Source: Sepioteuthis lessoniana (taxonomy: Eukaryota > Mollusca > Cephalopoda > Myopsida > Loliginidae). From it: 64,000 nt of DNA. Below are positions 35,721 through 46,947 of the stretch, in pieces. Position 1 is the first letter of the stretch; each line of letters opens with the position of its first letter. A model generated the notes under the pieces. It was not told where the DNA came from. It saw only the letters and a program-made list of their open reading frames with translations, and searched no databases. The position numbers and the translations under genes were made by a program. Location: contig OY757904.1 in NCBI GenBank assembly GCA_963585895.1, positions 88,481,338-88,545,337 on the forward strand. The letters run 5' to 3'.

Positions 35721-38700
35721 ACGCCGGCGTCAGATTCATGAATGAAATATTTCCTATGTGGTGTTATCTCAGACAATAAAATTTCGTCTTTCATAATGAA
35801 ATTTGAATAAATCTACCTAATCCTATTATAATTGGTTCAAATGATTTAACATTATCAGTTCATGATAAAGTGTAAGCGACGTTACTTCACCAGAATTATT
35901 AATTTCTGTTACTTTAACTGCGGGCGAAATTCTCTTTATGATTTCTATATAGCATATAAAGACGACATGTACCTTACTGGTTAAGTTAAATTGAAGGGAG
36001 ATGTAACCTGTCATGATTTTAGGAATTTAAAGAAAGAGAACTAGATCATTTTCATCTACTCAGCTGTGTGAATAATTAGTAATATTAATACAGAATAATT
36101 ACTTTAAAAAATGAACCCTATGATCTGACTTTTGCAAGTTATCGAAAAGCAACATAATCGGCAAATTCAAACGAGATCTTTGTTTGAACAGTGACGCTCA
36201 AAAGATTACTTCAATTAAAGAATATAGAAATTTCCGGAACAATTTTTGATTAATAAGTGTCTGGTCTGCATTTATGCTTATCCTAATAATAACCCAGTTT
36301 TAGTGTACTTGATTAAAGTAGGTGCAGATTGTTTGCGATTTATTTAGATTTCAGCTGCGACTAGTTCTGATGTTTACAACCAAATAGTTGAAAGGTAAGA
36401 GTATTATCTCCTGCATAATAGGATTAAATTATCTTGTAGTTAAAAGTGACATAGAAAACATAACAATGAAAGCAGAAAAATATTATTTCTTCATAAAAAT
36501 GGTACATTTATTTCAACAGAATCATTATTTTCGTTGTCTTTTCCTTTTCCATCATCATTTTTACAATTTTCAACGGATATAACAAGTCGAAAATGCTATA
36601 ATGAAAAATCTATAGTTAAACATTCGGCTCTTCGATATTGTAGCCTTGCATCTTATAAAGTTCACCCATTCTACTGTATCGTCTAAATCTGTCGAGCTAA
36701 ACGTGCATTTGCTCACAAAAATATAACTGGCCACGATTCATATGTTATATGAATTTATTTTAAATTTTAATTTGAGTAAACTTAAAACCGATAAAATTTT
36801 GAAAACAACCTCGGTTTAAGCAAATATCAGCATCAATTAAAAAAAACGCAATTCTTCTGCTCTTAATTTTGATTTAACGAATTCTAATTTTGAGTTCAGA
36901 GAATTTAGAAAATCACTTAATAGACTTCCACAAGAATATTTTTGATATTACGTGCTTTGTTTTTCACGATCTTGCGCTCCTTTCATATATTTGATCGCTG
37001 AAAAGATTTTGTAAGCATAAAATCACAAGATAAATGGCTATAAATACTTAATTTATCCTTCTTATCTGATTAAAAAGAAAGAAATTGAAGGATTCTGGCC
37101 AATTGAAATAGAAAAGATTTATGATAAAAAAAAGACTATATCTATATACATATGATATATGTATATGATATTGCTAATAAACCCAATGAACGATATGGTA
37201 GATTCTATTAAAACTTCTAAGACTGATAAAGTTCTTATGAAGATAGCATTTATTACAAATCAATCATGTTTTGGCGTTTAAATTTTTACCGTTCAGAATA
37301 ACAGGAATGACTGAAGTGAGTGTCGACATGGTTCAGAAATCTGATAACGATAAGAATCAATAGTGAACTCCGGAAAAAACATCCTTTCTTTGCATAGGCC
37401 GGTGTACTGGATATCGGTACTCGCATGTTTCGCTTCACAATGATTTTTCTTTTTTACTACAGTATGTTAACAAGATTGAGTTGAAATAAAAATGGGCCGA
37501 GTCAAAGAAATTCATGTAAGTTATACAAGAAGAGTTATTACATACAATGACAACTACAGCTGCAAAATCTTCTGGAAGAATATTTCAAAAACCTATTCCT
37601 TTGCCGTTTCTAGTCTCTTTTTCGACGGAAAATATAAATGATTTTCTAGAATATCACGTGTACATCTGAACCTTCGTTCTGAACCAATGAAATACTGTCA
37701 ATTAGCCTCTTTGTATGCAATTTTATATTCTTCGACAAAATAAGTTTTACTTGTTTCGTCCCACCAAATTAATTGTTTATCTTGTTAAATGCATTGCGAG
37801 ACTTGTTCTACAAATTGATTTCGCAATGATTTGGTGTCAATCTGAAGATAATTCTTCTTCAATGTAATGAATGTAATCTTATACAGTTACTTCTGACGCG
37901 TTTCAATTCGTTCTTGACCTTAAAGGTAAATTAGTTCAGTGATACCTGGAAATCCTCTTCAATCTTCACTGTATACAATTATTTCACTTTTTCCCTTTGA
38001 TATCAATAGTGACATGAAAGGAGAGAAAGCCCCTTCATGCCAGTATTCTTTATTTCACTGCTACGCACCCATATGGGTATTTAGTTTTATATTTTACACT
38101 AAACAAATAACTGAGCGCATTCCATTCTCCTACAATTTCTGTGAACCTCACAATCCGTTCTTTTAAGCACACTGATTTGAAAAGTCGATGTTATTTTGTC
38201 AATAATTTAACTATTCACAAAGCAAATGAAACAGATTTTTTTCCTTCTTAAAAACTTTCATTTTTAGATTCAAATCTTCTCTGAAATTTAGTTTTTATTT
38301 TGGAATTTGTATATTGTGGGTAGCACCCAGTCTGTTGCGATATTTAGTTTTCACGCGATAATGTTTTTAAAAGTCGGATTGGCGCTTCACGTTACCGAAT
38401 TTATTTTTTTGGAAATAGTGTATTCACCATTTCTACAAAAATATCTTTAAATTAATTATTATTTAGTAAATTTTATGACAAATAATTTGATGTATCCAAA
38501 ATATTTCTAACGTTTTTCAGCCATAAAAATGTTTAGAAGACAACAACTTTTAGCATACATGATGTTAAACAAAATTGATACAAAATGCAAATAATCACTT
38601 ACATCTATTCTTTTTTGAACAAAGAAATTTCTACACTTTTTTATTCTCGTGCATATGTCGCGTTCAATTTTGACCGAGAGTACAGAAAAAAGTAAGACTC

Positions 38701-38990
38701 CCATGTGGTTTGTACTGGTTTTTATTGTCCACCCATTATTCTTCACACTTAGATTATCCCTACCGCAACTAAATAATACCACCATCACTTTATCAACCAG
38801 TATGCAACAACAACCCGAAAGTATTCATTCGTTTTACAACTATTTAAGAATATAAATCCTGTTTTTTACTTCATTGTGCAGTCGTGAAACCAGCACAGCT
38901 AGAGTCTTTGCGATCTTCACAGTGCTTGAAACTCTTTGTCCATTATTCCCAATTCCCTTATCAGGTGGGGGAAGTAGAATACACCGACTG
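35720..38990. other. AT-rich DNA, no gene recognised
   Basis: Scanned in all frames without finding a known domain. Short AT palindromes near 36740 and 37150 are expected at this composition. Confidence 0.5.
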
Positions 38991-39000
38991 CTCTTCTGCA

Positions 39001-39185
39001 GAAGGGTAAGACACCCCCCCGTCACAATGAGCGTCCTGGATACGACACTAAACAATCTGATGGTAAGGTTCCAGTGATGCTGGAGCTTTGGGGAATGTGG
39101 AGCACCCCTTCACTGCCATTGCTCTAAGGTCCACTCTGATCTGGACTGGTAGCACCTGATAAGGCCCTATCTATGGGTTGAATAG
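39001..39185 (+). repeat. Dispersed repeat family X, copy 3
   Basis: Best-preserved copy, starting near a CTTCTGCAGAAG palindrome and containing GGGGAATGTGGAGCACCCC, CACTGCCATTGCTC and GTCCACTCTGATC. See 28541-28765 and 23140-23275 for the other copies. Confidence 0.75.
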
Positions 39186-39540
39186 AACTAAACTGCATAC
39201 TTATGCGAAACTGAATTGTTTGAAATAGAACTGTTTGACTAAACTGAATAGCTTGAAATAGAAATGTTTTGACAATTAAACTATACATACATTTAAACTG
39301 AATTGTTTTAAATGGAACAATTTTTGACAGTGAAACTGTTACACTAAACTGAATTTTTAATAAAGAACTGTTTTGACATTTGACTGTGAGTAAATAAAAT
39401 CTGCATTTAAACCAAACTGAAGTAGCTGAATTATAACTGTTTGAATAAACTGCATAGCTTGAAATAGTTTAGCATGAATACAGAGTTTGTCACAAGCATT
39501 TCTGAATTGTTTGAAATAGAACTGTTATAGATTGACCCTT
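39186..39540. repeat. Degenerate short-period repeat
   Basis: Variants of AACTGTTTGA, CTAAACTGAATAGC and TTGAAATAGAA recur about eight times with irregular spacing. It looks like an old, decayed tandem array. Confidence 0.6.
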
Positions 39541-39960
39541 GACCGAACCGTCAATCAAGAGATGCACCTGTGTAAATAAGCGGAAGAACTGCGGAAGCAG
39601 GTGGAAGTTAAACAATAATATAAACAGGGCACCGACGGTTTGAATCAGTTGCCAAATTGAGAGCCGGCGGCAGACAGATGGCTTTGGGCTCTCAGTGACA
39701 CACGGTTGGGCACCCCCAAACCAAGATGAGAAAGAAATGCTGCTATGGTCAGAAGAGCTTTGGGTCAATATAGCAGTCTGTCCCCGTCTCCAGCTCATCT
39801 CTCACACACAACAGCCATCACCCTTTCGAGAATAAAGTGTGAGAGATATATTTTTATAAAGACGTGTATTCGTTCATTCATTGAAGTCATCATTGTGTTT
39901 GATTATGTTCCGCAAATATTTGTATATATATGTCGCTATACAACAGAACTGATTATTTGT
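39541..39960 (+). other. Possible LTR relic with AATAAA
   Basis: GC-elevated sequence followed by AATAAA at 39831-39836 and a T-rich stretch. It resembles the R/U5 part of an LTR, but there is no partner copy. Confidence 0.25.
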
Positions 39961-39964
39961 ATAA

Positions 39965-40032
39965 AAAGGGATTTGGCGTTAAATAACCTACAAAGGTTAA
40001 TATGCCATAAACCCAAACCAACCAACCAACCT
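39965..40032 (+). mobile_element. SINE 3' tail
   Basis: GGCGTTAAATAACC, then GTTAATATGCCATAAAC and (AACC)n match the 3' end of the SINE at 46704-46947. The promoter head is missing. Confidence 0.7.
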
Positions 40033-41480
40033 TATCAGATGAACTGAAAACCTAATATGTATCAAGACCGTATCAAGACACTCCATTTAATGACATATTG
40101 TTCGGACAATATAAGCATACGCACACAATATTCATTTACTGTGATGCTAGCCAAAATCTTTATAAATGTGAAGAATCACTCATCTCTATTGTTTTCCCAA
40201 TTCCAAGTGTACAACAAACCTTAATTACATTTCTCATATGGGAACCTTTACAATTAAAACACAGTCTTTTATAGATCTACTCACTTTCTTCCCTCGAATC
40301 TTGCTTTTTTGACACTTTTGATCTTACCACACCATATCAAGCCACGAAAACAATATGGATCCTAATCATAGTAAGCACCCTTGCATTAACAAATAAATCC
40401 CTTATCGTTACTTTTTAATTGTGGGTGGTTACTGAAATATGATTGAAATGGGAATAGACAATTCGGTTCCTAAAGCAAATTTTATCTCCTTTATTAACCT
40501 TTTCTCTGATAAATAATGCTAACCCAATCAGTCATCATGTTTTTCTGGCATAAACGTCCAACTATTCCTTGCTCCATCTTTTCCTCCCCAGTATACGGTA
40601 GGCCATAAACTCTTCCTTTGCGAAGACTTCTATCAGTTTATTTTCTATCTGGTTGCCATCAGCTTCACCAAATTCGTCCATTTCAAGATATAACACCAAT
40701 GCTTCAACCTCTAAATAAAAGGTCACGAACGTCACTACATTATCTACTTTTTTTTGTAATTTTGCAAGTAGGACTTTTTTTTACCATGCTATCAGAAACA
40801 CCTCACCACTGGACACCTTCTTAATCTTACTCCTGAATCTTAATTCTACCGTATGGTCACCGAAATAGATTGTGATATTAGATTAAATTTATATAAGATG
40901 CGAAGATTCACTCAGCTCTATTCTTCAACCAATCCCTTTTGCTGCTGTAGACAACCAATCTTAATAACTTTTCTAGACAGAGATTCCTGCATACACCGCT
41001 CGTTCTACGTCGATTCAGAGTACAAAAAAGAAATACTGTTTTTGCGCGAATCATCCCACAACTACATGATACTAATTTAAAAAATTCAATTCTCTATCAG
41101 AGATTTAAGATTTAAAATACTGTATTAGAGCAGATGTATAAAAAGTTTGTTCTTTTTCACGAAATCGGCGATCGCTGTTATTTGAGAATATTTTTACTTG
41201 GAGAGCAATGAGAACGTATTTTTGTAGCCCCAGGATTCACATTAGTTGTCAATCTCTAAAATGGGGTTATAAATAGAAAAATACTACCGATGAAGATTAT
41301 GTAACGATAAATAATTTTAATGTGAAAAAAAACGAAAAATTGTATGTAGATTTTATTAAAATATGCAATAAGATAAAACCAGGGCTCTGAGATTTTGAAC
41401 TGAAATACGTTATATTATTTCCGGGCTTAATTTTATTTATTTTTGTTGTGTAATATGTATGTATCTCTGTGCGTTATTCT
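40033..41480. other. AT-rich DNA with a diverged duplication
   Basis: 40178-40260 and 40902-40985 resemble each other (GAAGAATCACTCATCTCTATT against GAAGATTCACTCAGCTCTATT, with similar flanks), about 724 bases apart in direct orientation. No gene was recognised. Confidence 0.45.
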
Positions 41481-41486
41481 AATGTA

Positions 41487-42357
41487 CGAGGTGCATACGA
41501 TAAGTTTCGAAACTTTTTTCGTATGGGCATTCATAGACTCTTGACAATTCAGTATGTTATTGCTATACATCTTATGATTTCAGATTCAAATGAACAGCTA
41601 GAGCAGCAATTGGAATACACCCTCCTAAAGCCTGATTGTCACAGCTGGTGAATTTCAAAAATGCAATCTGACACTTTAGAGGAACGATATGCAATAAAAT
41701 TCTGTTTTAAACTTGGAAAAAATGCCACAGAAACCTATGGAATGCTTCAGAGTGCTTTTCGACCATCTTGCATGAGTCTAACCTCAGTTTTTGAGTGACA
41801 TAAGAGATTCAAGGAAGGCAGGGAGTCTGTGAGGGATAATGAGAGGTGTAGGAGGAGTAAGGAAATCAATACACCAGGTTTGATTGGCCAAAGGGTTAGG
41901 GTTAGGGTTACTATGTTGAGGTTTTAAGGGAGTTCATCAAGAGATTCCGTCGGAAGAGACCAGCACTCTTCAAATCGGGTCAGTGGAATTTCCACCAGGA
42001 CAATGCACCAGTTCACAACTCCATCCTTGTCACTGACTATTTGACCAAGATGGGCATCAAGACAGTTGCTCACCCTCCCTATAGTCCAGACCTTGCTTCC
42101 GGTGACTTTTGGTTATCCCCTAAGCTCAGAGGCTGTCTTTATGAGACAATTGAGGAGATGAAAGAGGCAGTGATGAAGGTCATTGACACGCTCACACAAG
42201 AGGACTTCCATGGGGCCTTCCATAAATTGTTGGAACGGTACAACAAGTACATTGCAGCCGGAGGAGATTACTTCGAAGGGGACTAGAGTTTCATGTCTGT
42301 ACTATTAATAAAGGTGCCCATACGACAAAAGTCTGGAAATTTATCGTGTACACCTCC
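41487..42357 (+). mobile_element. Mariner element with internal deletion
   Basis: Both ends carry inverted repeats of ~45 bases; the left begins CGAGGTGCATACGATAAG and the right, reverse-complemented, GGAGGTGTACACGATAAA. TA flanks both sides (41485-41486 and 42358-42359), the mariner target duplication. At ~870 bases it is shorter than the usual ~1.3 kb. Confidence 0.9.
41659..42286 (+). pseudogene. Mariner transposase, N-terminal and C-terminal parts fused by deletion
   Basis: The N-terminal helix-turn-helix part (41659-41880) reads with FCFKLGKNATETYGMLQ, an in-frame TGA where a Trp codon is usual, and KRFKEGRESVRDNERC. Sequence then jumps at a GGGTTAGGG array (41893-41910) to the second half of the catalytic domain. 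That half has HQDNAPVHNS (second Asp) and, 34 residues later, the third Asp in SPDLASGDFW, the D34D spacing of mariners. The end is AAGGDYFEGD. The first catalytic Asp lies in the deleted part, so the protein cannot be active. Confidence 0.85.
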
Positions 42358-42495
42358 TATTTTAGTGTGTGTTAATCTAAAAGTCATCTTTATTTGGCCA
42401 TAGAGAGTGTTTAGTGAATATATTTGTGCATGAAATTAATATGTGCATTGTATATGCTAAACAGAAATTCATATTCCTGAAAGATAACTTTTTCA

Positions 42496-42504
<9 letters not shown>

Positions 42505-42530
<26 letters not shown>

Positions 42531-42531
42531 C
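42505..42531. repeat. (TA)n microsatellite
   Basis: Short pure TA tract. Confidence 0.9.
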
Positions 42532-42795
42532 TCTTTTTTCTTTTTTTTGTTGATCTAATGAGAGAAAAAAAAAACTAAATACTTTAAAATGAATAAGGTT
42601 GCAAGTAAATGTGGTTTCAGGTTACTTTTTTTGCTTCTACACGTGTTTCTGACGTTTACTGTCGTAGACCGGGTCGGGCCTGTTCATTTTAAAGTATATA
42701 GTCTCTGTGTATATGTGTGCATGCATGCGTGCTCACAGCTATGTATTTATCTGTCGATCGAAATATTAAGCATTGAACGTATTTTTATGCCGGTG

Positions 42796-42796
<1 letters not shown>

Positions 42797-42851
<55 letters not shown>
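42797..42851. repeat. (TA)n microsatellite
   Basis: Pure TA tract of about 55 bases. Confidence 0.95.
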
Positions 42852-42855
<4 letters not shown>

Positions 42856-43139
42856 TTGGTCTACGCTTATCAAGCACTGACACTTATGACGGGTATCTTA
42901 CATCTACCAACATTGAATGGAGGAAAAAGATAACGATACCACTAAACTACTGTACACAGGAATATTATCTGAGTTATGCACCTAAACGTATTTTATTTTA
43001 GCATAATTTCCAACATTTGTAATGATTGCTTTAGATGGTATAATATAAAAATTTGATTCGATAGTCAATGCACATACAGAATATTTCAAGGTACATACAA
43101 CGATATTGACATAGATAATATACCGAAAACAAAAGCTAG

Positions 43140-44960
43140 AAAATCTATAAGTATAGCTGGTGCCACTGGAGAATATTTTCCCTTCTTCGAGGGCTTACTT
43201 TGCCATACCCATCTTCTCTCCAAGTATAATGTGACAGGTTGAACAGGGTTACACGTTTCCAATAGATGAGATATTGCAACCGAGGTATATGAACTCGTCT
43301 ACTAAATTTACAAACCTACCTCTTAGAGTAGAGATGGTCCCTTCTCATTGAAAACACATGAACTCTGTTTTTCCTGCAGTTGGAATTCTCCTGGGGCCGG
43401 TGTATTTCCTAGAAGCAAAACTCCAGCTACAATGTCAAAGAAATCAATGTCTTCATCAGGAGTTTTTTAAAGCATCATAGTAGCTGTGAGAGTTTTTTTA
43501 TATAATAATATTTGGTCTATCTTTCCTCTATGTATGAAATCAAATGCCTTAGAGAAATCTACGAACAATAATGTTGCCTCGTGATCTTTTGCATGTACTT
43601 CTTCGATGACTCAATGGATTGTCGGATCTGTGAAGTTGTGGATCGATTTCTCTGAAAACCATTCTGAATTTTCCTAATAATTGTCTCGATTTTAGGTTTA
43701 ATACAATTGATGAGCAGAGCATCACAAACTTTAGTAGCTAGAAAGAATTATGCCACTGTTGTTCTTAATAATTCCAAGGTCACATTTCATTAAGAAGGAG
43801 AGTATGCAGCCTTTTGTCGATTTCTCTCACGTTTTGTTTAAAGACAGAGGTGAATAATCAAAGAAATATATCGTTAAATTTTCTTGTCTTCCATACTTCT
43901 GGGGGTATTTCATCGTGGCATGCGGCTTTTCTCCTTTTAATTTTTGACAGTATAACCCGAAGTTTTTCCTTCATAAGCTATCTTAGTTTGATGTTTACTT
44001 GGTTATTAATAATTTGAACGATAGATTTTATAAGTAACTTTGGGTGAGTTTCCAAGAAGATTCTTTAAATTTTCCTTCCACTTCTATAGTCTTTCTACTT
44101 GGCTGGCAGCTTATAGTATTGCTCTCGATGTGACGTTCCTTCCGCTCACTTCATTTGCTGTTTACATTGAGAATCATGATTGTCTGACAACCGACATAAT
44201 GATTTCATTGATTCGCCCGTCAATGTATTGTAGTTGTTCTTTTTATGTGTTATTTACTCCTCTCAGCACTTTATTACGTTTCTGGTCGTTTGAAATTGTT
44301 AAGTTTCTTTAATAAGGATGTTTTTTCATCTAATTTAATTGCAATGGAACTTTCAATTTGGATCTTGGTTTGGTTGAAATGCATTCGGCTGATATGTGGA
44401 ATAACAAAGTTTTTATATTCGTCATTCAAAGTAGGTCTTTCAGATGTTTCCTGTGGTGCATCGAACTTTTTTCTTACAGTTAACGTATAATGATTTATAA
44501 TATCACTGTCGGTGAGTGAGCACATGTCATATTGTGAAACTTTAATTGTTTATATCTTATTTCTACGTAGACTCAGGCGAGTCTTTGCCGCGAAGATCCT
44601 CAGATCTGAATATACTCCTTCGAAAGAGAAGAATGCCTCATAGTTCAGAGCACAATTAACCACTTCTTGTTTATGAATATATAATGTAGCTGTGCTTTAC
44701 ATTTATTTGGGTAAATATAGGTCTATAGTTCTTCCACTTAAAAAAATAGTATTAAGCCATGCTAGCTTGTTTTCGAGTGATAAATCTGCTAGATTTTCAC
44801 CATTTGTGTTTCACGAGTTGTTTAAGCAGAATCTGTTATTTCCGTTTTTGCTTATTTCAGCATTTAGGTCCCAACCGATGATTTGAACGTTGTGTTTGGG
44901 AATGTTTCGGATAAGGGAATATAGCTCATTGTTGAAGATGATGACGACTGTCTAGTCGCT
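43140..44960 (-). mobile_element. RTE-type LINE ORF2, broken
   Basis: Read right to left. The apurinic-type endonuclease lies at about 44510-44960: a GWDLNAEI-like segment in the place of the family's GGDxNA motif, then NYEAFFSFEGVYSDLRI, where the family's catalytic SDHR is SDLR. A linker at 44274-44525 has RKKFDAPQETSERPT. RT fingers and palm follow: DEIPPEVWKTRKFNDI at about 43880, IQNGFQRNRSTTSQI at about 43645 and FVDFSKAFDFIHRG at 43527-43567, the catalytic motif-A Asp. The YxDD region is deleted; sequence resumes near 43310 with VDEFIYLGCNIS. Stops and frame changes throughout; the C-terminus is missing. Confidence 0.85.
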
Positions 44961-45249
44961 GGCATTTGTGGAACAGTCGCAAGAGAGGATTGTTGTGCAT
45001 AGGATGCCTTTAAATGAAGAACACATCATTCTCAGTTGGATTCTTTCTATTTAGTAATTTTAAGGAACAAGCACTGAAGAGCATTTCCATACTTCCTATA
45101 ACTGCATGGACGAATAACAGAACAGATTGGGGCAACGGAATCTAGCCTAATAGAATTTTAAAAAATATATTCGGTGTGGATTTTAGAAGAATAACCATAG
45201 TACATGGATTTTAGAAAATTGGAGTACTACATTGACAAATCGAGAATAA

Positions 45250-45696
45250 ATGTTTTTATTATTATTTGAAATGAATAGAAAATTGGAAAAAGAGAATCTT
45301 TTTTTAAAAATCCGGAGATATTGTTTTATTCTTACAAGTGAAGGGAGTTATTTTTATAAAGTAAATAACAATGAGCAGCACGGATTTTGGAAGAATGAAA
45401 TCAGCACATTGTTTTTTAAGAGTGATACAATATATTGTCAAAATAAGAAAGAAATGAAAAATATTAAATGTTTGGTTCTCAGAGAAAATAGAAAAACATA
45501 TGGAATTATTTTTCTAACCAGAGAAAGAAAGAAAGAAAGGCTAATATTTATTGTCAGCGGAAAGATAGCAGGCCAAAACAATGATGAGCAGGAAATAGGG
45601 AAACGAAGGGGTCAGCCAGGTGCATCCGTAAAGTTTTTGGGAAAAAATCAAACTTCGAGAAATGGAAATTTTTTATTCAATTTTGGAAGTGAGTAA
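45250..45696 (+). CDS. Unrecognised open frame, 148 codons
   Basis: The longest open frame in the window that I cannot assign to an element. It is lysine-rich and basic, without signal peptide or membrane segment, and matches no domain I know. It includes a repeat-like KERKKER stretch from an AAAG run. It ends just before the LTR-like block at 45700-46160. It may be chance or a decayed element protein. Confidence 0.15.
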   Translation: MFLLLFEMNRKLEKENLFLKIRRYCFILTSEGSYFYKVNNNEQHGFWKNEISTLFFKSDTIYCQNKKEMKNIKCLVLRENRKTYGIIFLTRERKKERLIFIVSGKIAGQNNDEQEIGKRRGQPGASVKFLGKNQTSRNGNFLFNFGSE

Positions 45697-45699
45697 TCT

Positions 45700-46160
45700 A
45701 CTGGACATGACGTCAGGTGATGAGAGAAGACCGCCCCCTGATGAGAGAAAGGCACAGAAAAACCTCATGCTGGTAGGAGTGGGGCAACACTCCGTTGTAG
45801 CAGTCGTAGCAGAATTTGTATGGAGGCAACCAACCTCCCCACATGAGTGGTAGGCTCAAGGATTCACTGTTGGGGTAGCAGAAGCAACAGTGAATGGAAT
45901 TAATTATTGAAGATTAATTAAGGATAAGGCCGTTGATGAGATACGCCTACTTGGAAATAAGAGAAACAATTATATAAACTCAGTTTTTGCTGAAAAGCGA
46001 TAGTTGCAGCGTTGCGGAGTTGAGATCGAAGCAAGGAGATCCTGTAAAAAGAGCTTTGCGCCAGATTCGGAGATAACAAGATTCTCTCACATCTCTATTC
46101 CTCCAGTAAGCGGAAAATAAGAATTAACGTAACGCATTGAGAATACTTAGTGGGTTTAAG
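45700..46160 (+). promoter_or_regulatory. LTR-like promoter block with CRE and TATA box
   Basis: A perfect CRE palindrome TGACGTCA lies at 45709-45716 and a strong TATA box TATATAAA at 45971-45978. Less AT-rich sequence between and after them resembles U3 and R/U5. No matching second LTR was found in the window. It could be a solo LTR. Confidence 0.35.
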
Positions 46161-46347
46161 GGAGGAAGGCTAAACGTGGACTTAGACTGACTGCCGAAAG
46201 ATAGGGGCTAGATTCCAAGACATTCTGCTTCATAATTACGGGGAAGGGGACATCGAAATAACATTCATTTTTTTAAACTTAGTTATTTCAATTTCTAAGG
46301 GCATAGTTATTTCATTATTCAGCTCCGTGTTTATCGTTCTCTGGACT

Positions 46348-46581
46348 TCAATTTTTTATTTTTTTATTTTTTATTATTGATTGATCAGCCGGTCCGGTTA
46401 TTTCGTCTTTCGGCGTAAACAGTGGATTCAGTTGTCTGGATCTAAAAATCCACAACGTGGGCAGATGACTGGTTCGGCTGAGATTTGAACTCCCACTTTG
46501 GAAGGTCAGACATCGAGCAGCCGAGTGAACGGCTGGGTGACAGACGGAGATTTTGATGCAGACGGCGGGATACATATCCAT
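46348..46581 (-). mobile_element. Possible tRNA-derived SINE relic
   Basis: The minus strand contains GGAGTTCAAATCTC, a B-box-like string, about 40 bases after CAGCCGTTCACTCGGC. The A box is poor and no tail was identified. Tentative. Confidence 0.3.
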
Positions 46582-46703
46582 CCATTACAAGTAACATAAT
46601 GTTTTATTTCTACTTCACTATAATAGAATCTATGCTCTTGTTTGCATATAAAATAGAAAACAAATTAAAACATTTACTATTATTACTGTTAACAATAGAA
46701 AAA

Positions 46704-46947
46704 GGGGGGTGTCCTCGTGGTGTAATGGTTAAAGCGAAGGACTGCGGAATCGTAGTACGCGAGTTCGTACTCCAGTCGCACTATTACATTCACTTTCGGG
46801 CAAATACCCTTGGTAAAGGTATGAAACCCCTTATCCTCCCAGCTATGGGTTAAATAGTACCACTACTGTTCTTCTAGGAGAATGGTTTTGGCATTGAATA
46901 ACCTAAAAAGAGTTGATATGCCATTAAACAAAGAAACCAAACTAAAC
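46704..46947 (+). mobile_element. SINE with 11-bp target duplication
   Basis: CAATAGAAAAA flanks the insert at 46693-46703 and 46948-46958. The head, TCCTCGTGGTGTAATGGTT, resembles the 5' part of an Asp/Glu tRNA, followed by a degraded B box (GAGTTCGTACTCC). The core ATACCCTTGGTAAAGG...AGCTATGGGTTAAATAGTA is shared with the SINE at 32902-33170. The 3' end, TTGGCATTGAATAACC...GATATGCCATTAAAC, is shared with the tails at 39965 and 58247. Confidence 0.88.

Noticed and set aside
36720-37180. Short AT palindromes
   Set aside because: Arms of 8-10 bases of mostly A and T are expected by chance at this composition.
41893-41910. Telomere or internal telomeric site
   Set aside because: Only about three units, embedded inside a mariner; too short to be a telomere relic by itself.
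44040-44490. Plus-strand frames resembling membrane proteins
   Set aside because: Antisense of the RTE LINE.
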